Of a stretch of 36,539 nt of DNA, positions 33,318 to 36,539 are shown one piece after another (positions within the stretch are counted from its first letter, which is position 1; the number at the start of each line of letters is the position of its first letter). A model generated the notes under the pieces. The model made no database searches. It was not told where the DNA came from and saw only the letters and a list, made by a program, of their open reading frames with translations. The translations under genes were made by a program, and so were the position numbers. The DNA is from an uncultured Lachnospiraceae bacterium (GTDB lineage Bacteria > Bacillota > Clostridia > Lachnospirales > Lachnospiraceae): the NCBI GenBank assembly GCA_910587085.1, contig CAJUMC010000030.1, positions 1 through 36,539 of the forward strand, read 5' to 3'.

Positions 33318-33618
33318 AATAATAGTCTCCTCTCCAAAACATTTAGTTTTTTTAATATACGTTACAAGAACCCATATAATGTTAATTATATTACTTATCA
33401 TTATATTCTTTTTATTAGTAATTGTCAATCGTTTTTCCAATCATTAAACCATTTAACTTTTTATTAATTATTAGTTTAGCTAAAAATATTCCAACTTTAA
33501 ATTTTAACTATCCTAAATCTCTTTGCACATTTAATTTTGTTTATAATACTCTAAGTCTTTTAATTATATAAACTACTTTATAATTTAATTTATATTTAAT
33601 GTTATATTTTTTATTTAC
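33318..33618. other. Very AT-rich intergenic region
   Basis: This has the lowest GC of the window and no gene. It holds the promoter at 33400-33428 at its left side; the rest is nearly all A and T, with several TATAAT-like words but no other clear structure. Confidence 0.6.
33400..33428 (-). promoter_or_regulatory. Consensus promoter of the interrupted secreted-protein gene
   Basis: Minus-strand TTGACA (33428-33423) and TATAAT (33405-33400) are perfect with a 17-bp spacer, about 75 bp upstream of the ATG at 33317. An intact promoter on a broken gene suggests recent damage. Confidence 0.82.
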
Positions 33619-33658
33619 TAAACAAAAGGCGCCGCCTAAAATTTTAGGGCGCCGCCTA
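33619..33658 (-). terminator. Terminator of the small cationic protein gene
   Basis: A hairpin of GGCGC/GCGCC and CCTAAAA/TTTTAGG, also visible as an 11-bp direct repeat (GGCGCCGCCTA), is followed on the minus strand by TTTTGTTT. Confidence 0.7.
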
Positions 33659-33698
33659 TCTATTGCTCAACTACTTAAAACATTTACTTATTGTAATT

Positions 33699-33935
33699 TT
33701 ACCCCCTCTTCCCCGCAACAACCTTATCCATCGCAGCTTTCCCCGCGGCAAAGCCGCCCGCTATCGCAGCCGCAACCAGCACAAGCTTTGCAGCCAGTGC
33801 CGCCAGCTTTTTCTTCCACAACCTTCCGAGCAGCTTCATCCGCTGATTTATCCAGCGATCTATTTGCTTTGAATATTTTTTCTGTACCTTTAAGCGCTCT
33901 TCTGCACTTCTTGTCAGAAATGATCTTTTTGACAT
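33699..33935 (-). CDS. Small cationic Ala/Gly-rich membrane-active-looking protein
   Basis: A 78-residue protein. The first 45 residues are strongly basic and helical (RSAEERLKVQKKYSKQ, MKLLGRLWKKK). Then comes an Ala/Val/Gly-rich helix with GxxxG-like spacing (LVLVAAAIAGGFAAGKAA) and a basic tail (KRG). The composition fits a membrane-inserting peptide, a holin-like protein or a bacteriocin-like peptide, or simply a small membrane protein; no family was recognised. AAGGAG is 8 nt before the ATG, and a strong terminator follows. It lies 86 bp after cdd and may be co-transcribed. No processing or immunity gene is obvious next to it. Confidence 0.65.
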   Translation of the reverse strand: MSKRSFLTRSAEERLKVQKKYSKQIDRWINQRMKLLGRLWKKKLAALAAKLVLVAAAIAGGFAAGKAAMDKVVAGKRG

Positions 33936-34021
33936 TGTTTATTCTCCTTTTTAATCATTATTAACAAAGATACTCTGGTAAATTTTATTATCCCGTCTAT
34001 TCTCTCTTCCTGTCTTCCTCT

Positions 34022-34540
34022 CTATCTTCCAAGATTTTTCGGAGAGAAACTGATCGGCAGCAATTCGTCCAGCCGGTACAGCCAGTAGTCTTCCTCCGAT
34101 CGCGCAATAATCACATAAAACTTCTGTAAATTACAGAATTCTGCCATTACCTGACGGCATACGCCGCAAGGTGCTGTATAATCCGATGGGGAGCCATTTT
34201 TCCCGCCGATTACGGCAATGGCGGTGAATTCCCGCTCTCCTTCGCTGACGGCTTTGAAAAAGGCTGTGCGTTCCGCACAGACAGTCGGCGAAAACGCTGC
34301 GTTTTCAATATTGCAGCCGGTATAAATCTTTTTGGACGCCGTCAGCAGCGCTGCTCCGACCTGAAAACCGGAATACGGCGCATAGGCCATCGGCAGCATT
34401 TTTTTTGCTTCCGCAATCAGTTCCCGGCAGATCAGATCGCTGATGGTATCCGCCGACGGCGGCAGCGCCCCGGCAAACGGCGCAAGCTCGCCTTTTTTCT
34501 GGCATACCGGCACATTCAATTTCTCCTGTTCCCCGCTCAT
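34022..34540 (-). CDS. cdd: Cytidine deaminase
   Basis: Cdd deaminates cytidine and deoxycytidine to uridine and deoxyuridine. The 172-residue protein contains the zinc motifs CAE (TVCAERTAFFKAV) and PCGVC (APCGVCRQVMAEF) and the substrate motif YAPYSGFQVGAALL. About 33 extra residues precede the conserved N-terminus (ISDLICRELIAEAKK). GGAG lies 6 nt before the ATG at 34540, so this long start seems real. It belongs with deoC and deoD to nucleoside salvage. Confidence 0.95.
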   Translation of the reverse strand: MSGEQEKLNVPVCQKKGELAPFAGALPPSADTISDLICRELIAEAKKMLPMAYAPYSGFQVGAALLTASKKIYTGCNIENAAFSPTVCAERTAFFKAVSEGEREFTAIAVIGGKNGSPSDYTAPCGVCRQVMAEFCNLQKFYVIIARSEEDYWLYRLDELLPISFSPKNLGR

Positions 34541-34865
34541 ACACTGCTCCTTCCCGCTGCATCTATTTTTTACATAATACAGCTTACATATCCTAATATT
34601 TTAAGTATATATTTCACTATATACAGCACCGTAACACTGTCCTGCCCCGGACAGGCCGTCCTTTTTTCAGGAATATGTTTTCTTATTTTCTGCACTCCGC
34701 TTATGCAGCAGCCTGTCTCCCGCTTTCCGGAATACTTCTGCCGCTCCTTTGATGGGTGCCCTGTCCGCTGACCCCCGGCACTGCGGAACAGATGTGAAGC
34801 GGCAGGCATCTTAGCCAGTCACCGCGCCGCTGCCCCCGGCACTGCGGCACAGACAGGCCAGGCTC
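34541..34865. other. Intergenic region between deoC and cdd
   Basis: No gene is supported. It contains an imperfect 22-bp direct repeat (CCGCTG-CCCCCGGCACTGCGG type) at 34765-34786 and 34827-34847, a hairpin near 34640 (GTCC...GGAC), and AT-rich DNA just before cdd that may hold its promoter. Confidence 0.5.
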
Positions 34866-35522
34866 TCACCCCTTCAAAAGCTTTACCACCCGGCTCGTTC
34901 CGAGGCGATCCGCTCCAAGCTGCACAAAACGCTCCGCATCCTCCAGACTGGTAATGCCGCCGGCCGCCTTGATTTTCACACCCTCTCCGACATGCTTCCG
35001 GAAAAGTTCGATATCTTCAAAGGTGGCTCCTGCCTCCGAAAAGCCGGTCGAGGTTTTTATAAAATCCGCGCCTGATTCGGTCACAACGCCACACAGCTTT
35101 ATTTTCTCCTGCTGCGTAAGAAGACAGGTCTCAATAATTACCTTCAGCACTCTGCCCTGCGCTGCCTCCTTTACCCGGCGGATCTCCTCAAGCACCAGAT
35201 CAAACCGCCCCTCTTTTACAAAACCGAGATTAATTACCATATCAATCTCGTCCGCCCCCTGCGACACGGCGTCCCCGGTTTCAAAAACCTTGACCGCGGT
35301 CGTCTGATATCCGTTCGGGAACCCGATCACGGTACAAACCGGAACTTTTCCGCCCAGATATTCTTTGGCGCGGTGCACAAAAGCCGGCGGAATGCACACG
35401 GAAGCAGTGCCGAATTCTGCTGCGTCGTCACAGAGCTTACGGATTTCCTCCCATACCGCGGCCGGTGCAAGCAGCGTATGATCCACACGCCGTGTAATCT
35501 CTCTGATGGTTTCCTGGTTCAT
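34866..35522 (-). CDS. deoC: Deoxyribose-phosphate aldolase
   Basis: DeoC splits 2-deoxyribose 5-phosphate into glyceraldehyde 3-phosphate and acetaldehyde. The 218-residue TIM-barrel protein has the VDHTLLAP start, EIDMVINLG, LKVIIET (a lysine near the active site) and GADFIKTSTGF with the Schiff-base lysine. GGAGG 5 nt ahead fixes the start at 35522. It follows deoD by 78 bp and is probably in the same operon. Confidence 0.96.
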   Translation of the reverse strand: MNQETIREITRRVDHTLLAPAAVWEEIRKLCDDAAEFGTASVCIPPAFVHRAKEYLGGKVPVCTVIGFPNGYQTTAVKVFETGDAVSQGADEIDMVINLGFVKEGRFDLVLEEIRRVKEAAQGRVLKVIIETCLLTQQEKIKLCGVVTESGADFIKTSTGFSEAGATFEDIELFRKHVGEGVKIKAAGGITSLEDAERFVQLGADRLGTSRVVKLLKG

Positions 35523-35600
35523 GATTTCCTCCCTTTCTGCTTCTGAAATCCGGCAGAAAAACCTACCGGACACCGGTTACTTTTTTCAACGGTGTTCCTT

Positions 35601-36314
35601 CTACACAAGCGAAAGCGCGATTTCCATCATATCCCGGAAAGAAGTCTGCCTCTCCTGCGCGGACAGAGATTCGCCGGTATACAGATGATCGGAAATCGTC
35701 AGCAGACAAAGGGCCTTTTTGCCGGCCCGCGCCGCATTCATATACAGCGCAGCCGCCTCCATCTCCACGCAGAGTACACCCATTTTTTTCCATGCGTCAT
35801 TATCCGATGCATCGTCGGTGTAGAATATATCCGAGGACAGTATGTTACCCGGCCGGATCGGAATATTTTTCTCCCTGGCTGCCGCAACCGCCCGCTCAAG
35901 CAGACTGAAATCCGCCGACGGCGCAAAGGTTCCCGGAAGCTTGTACTGAGCAGCATAACTGGAATTTGTCGACGCCGCAACGCCCGCGACAACATCCCGC
36001 AGCCTGACTGCGTCCGAGAGCCCGCCCGCCGAGCCGATACGGATAATACTTTCCACCCCGTAAAAATGGTACAGCTCATAGCTGTAAATGCCGATGGACG
36101 GCATTCCCATGCCTCCCCCCATCACCGACACGCGTTTTCCGCGATAGTTTCCCGTAAAACCAAGCATATTCCTGACCTGATTAAAGCAGGTCACCTCCGT
36201 CAGATACTGCTCCGCAATAAATTTTGCGCGGAGCGGATCACCCGGCATCAGCACGGTTTCTGCAATTTCACCCTCTTTTGCCGCATTATGTGGCGTCGGC
36301 GTCATCCCTCCCAT
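35601..36314 (-). CDS. deoD: Purine nucleoside phosphorylase, DeoD type
   Basis: DeoD splits purine (deoxy)nucleosides with phosphate. The 237-residue protein shows PGDPLRAKFIAE (phosphate site), MGGGMGMPS, RIGSAGG, VEMEAAALY and TISDHL (with the catalytic Asp). The ATG at 36314 follows GGAGGAGGGA; MTPTPH nine nt later is the alternative. It leads the deoD-deoC operon. A promoter at 36429-36457 and a palindromic operator candidate at 36410-36426 suggest control by a nucleoside-responsive repressor, not identified here. Confidence 0.97.
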   Translation of the reverse strand: MGGMTPTPHNAAKEGEIAETVLMPGDPLRAKFIAEQYLTEVTCFNQVRNMLGFTGNYRGKRVSVMGGGMGMPSIGIYSYELYHFYGVESIIRIGSAGGLSDAVRLRDVVAGVAASTNSSYAAQYKLPGTFAPSADFSLLERAVAAAREKNIPIRPGNILSSDIFYTDDASDNDAWKKMGVLCVEMEAAALYMNAARAGKKALCLLTISDHLYTGESLSAQERQTSFRDMMEIALSLV

Positions 36315-36389
36315 AGCATTCCCTCCTCCTGTTATGTTATATACCTGTACATATCACTGGTTTCACCTGCGATTTGTTTCGTAAGAAGC

Positions 36390-36412
36390 CTGAAAGCACT
36401 TTTCTTTCAAAC
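36390..36412 (-). repeat. 23-bp dispersed hairpin repeat, copy 2
   Basis: Exact match to 13627-13649. Here it lies in the deoD leader, overlapping the edge of the operator-like palindrome by three bases. Confidence 0.7.
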
Positions 36413-36426
36413 CAGAAATTCTGGTT
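36410..36426. promoter_or_regulatory. Operator-like palindrome at the deoD transcription start
   Basis: AACCAGAA-A-TTCTGGTT is a perfect 8-bp inverted repeat directly downstream of the -10, covering the predicted start site. A related half-site (CTGGTTACTGT) occurs about 60 bp upstream (36483-36493). Confidence 0.6.
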
Positions 36427-36428
36427 AC

Positions 36429-36457
36429 AGTATACCACCTCAGGAAGTATTTTGCAA
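36429..36457 (-). promoter_or_regulatory. Promoter of deoD-deoC
   Basis: Minus-strand TTGCAA (36457-36452) and TATACT (36434-36429) are 17 bp apart. The palindrome follows immediately. Confidence 0.72.
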
Positions 36458-36539
36458 TGCAGGACGCTGCTGAAGGATGCAGCTGGTTACTGTCAAGTAA
36501 TCGTTGGCAATTTTTTTCCGTACAGATTTTCTTATGTTA

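Noticed and set aside
34570..34809. 79-codon minus-strand open frame between deoC and cdd
   Set aside because: No ribosome site or recognisable domain; it crosses one copy of a direct repeat and AT-rich promoter-like DNA.

Overview
The window looks like a chromosomal segment of a spore-forming, anaerobic Clostridia, most likely Lachnospiraceae. The reasons are a SleB-type cortex hydrolase, a CotF-like coat protein, a SpoIID-like protein, a sporulation-type sigma factor (SigH family), DUF6062 and DUF2225 proteins, a T-box upstream of tyrS, and the order ispF-mrnC-rlmB-sigH, which follows the Firmicutes cluster. Most of the DNA is GC-rich. The stretch from about 31.0 to 33.7 kb is clearly AT-rich and looks foreign or decaying. 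No species is claimed.

Layout. 1-1.2 kb: a small tyrosine recombinase gene lies between two 28-bp palindromic sites in inverted orientation, which is the architecture of an invertible DNA switch. A leftward gene begins just outside the left site. 1.2-3.5 kb: a CotF-like protein and a large SpoIID-like/peptidoglycan-binding protein. 3.6-9.7 kb: mutY, a lipoprotein, a small unknown protein, enolase and an M32 carboxypeptidase. 9.7-12.7 kb: a GNAT acetyltransferase and mscL, divergent from argH. 12.8-17.8 kb: DUF6062, DUF2225, glnS and a SleB-type hydrolase. 17.9-22.7 kb: a zinc-ribbon membrane protein, a DUF3810 metalloprotein and a PepF-type oligopeptidase, all leftward. 23.1-26.5 kb: tRNA-Thr, then the leftward run ispF, mrnC, rlmB, sigH, with tRNA-Val and tRNA-Met further upstream. 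26.5-31.0 kb: a two-sensor-domain GGDEF protein and tyrS with its T-box leader. 31.0-33.7 kb: the AT-rich island, with a methyltransferase remnant, frameshifted coding debris, a membrane-anchored protein, and a secreted-protein gene split by one in-frame TGA. 33.7-36.5 kb: a small cationic Ala/Gly-rich protein, cdd, deoC and deoD (nucleoside salvage).

Most interesting: (1) the recombinase-plus-inverted-sites switch at the left edge; (2) the AT-rich island, where a secreted protein with a consensus promoter is cut by a single TGA and sits 17 bp ahead of a membrane protein; (3) candidate operators, a palindrome shared by the divergent mscL and argH promoters and another at the deoD start site; (4) two small dispersed hairpin repeats, one placed directly before start codons; (5) metal-ribbon-like cysteine tails on MscL and IspF. 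Everything here was read by eye. No database or folding calculation was run.
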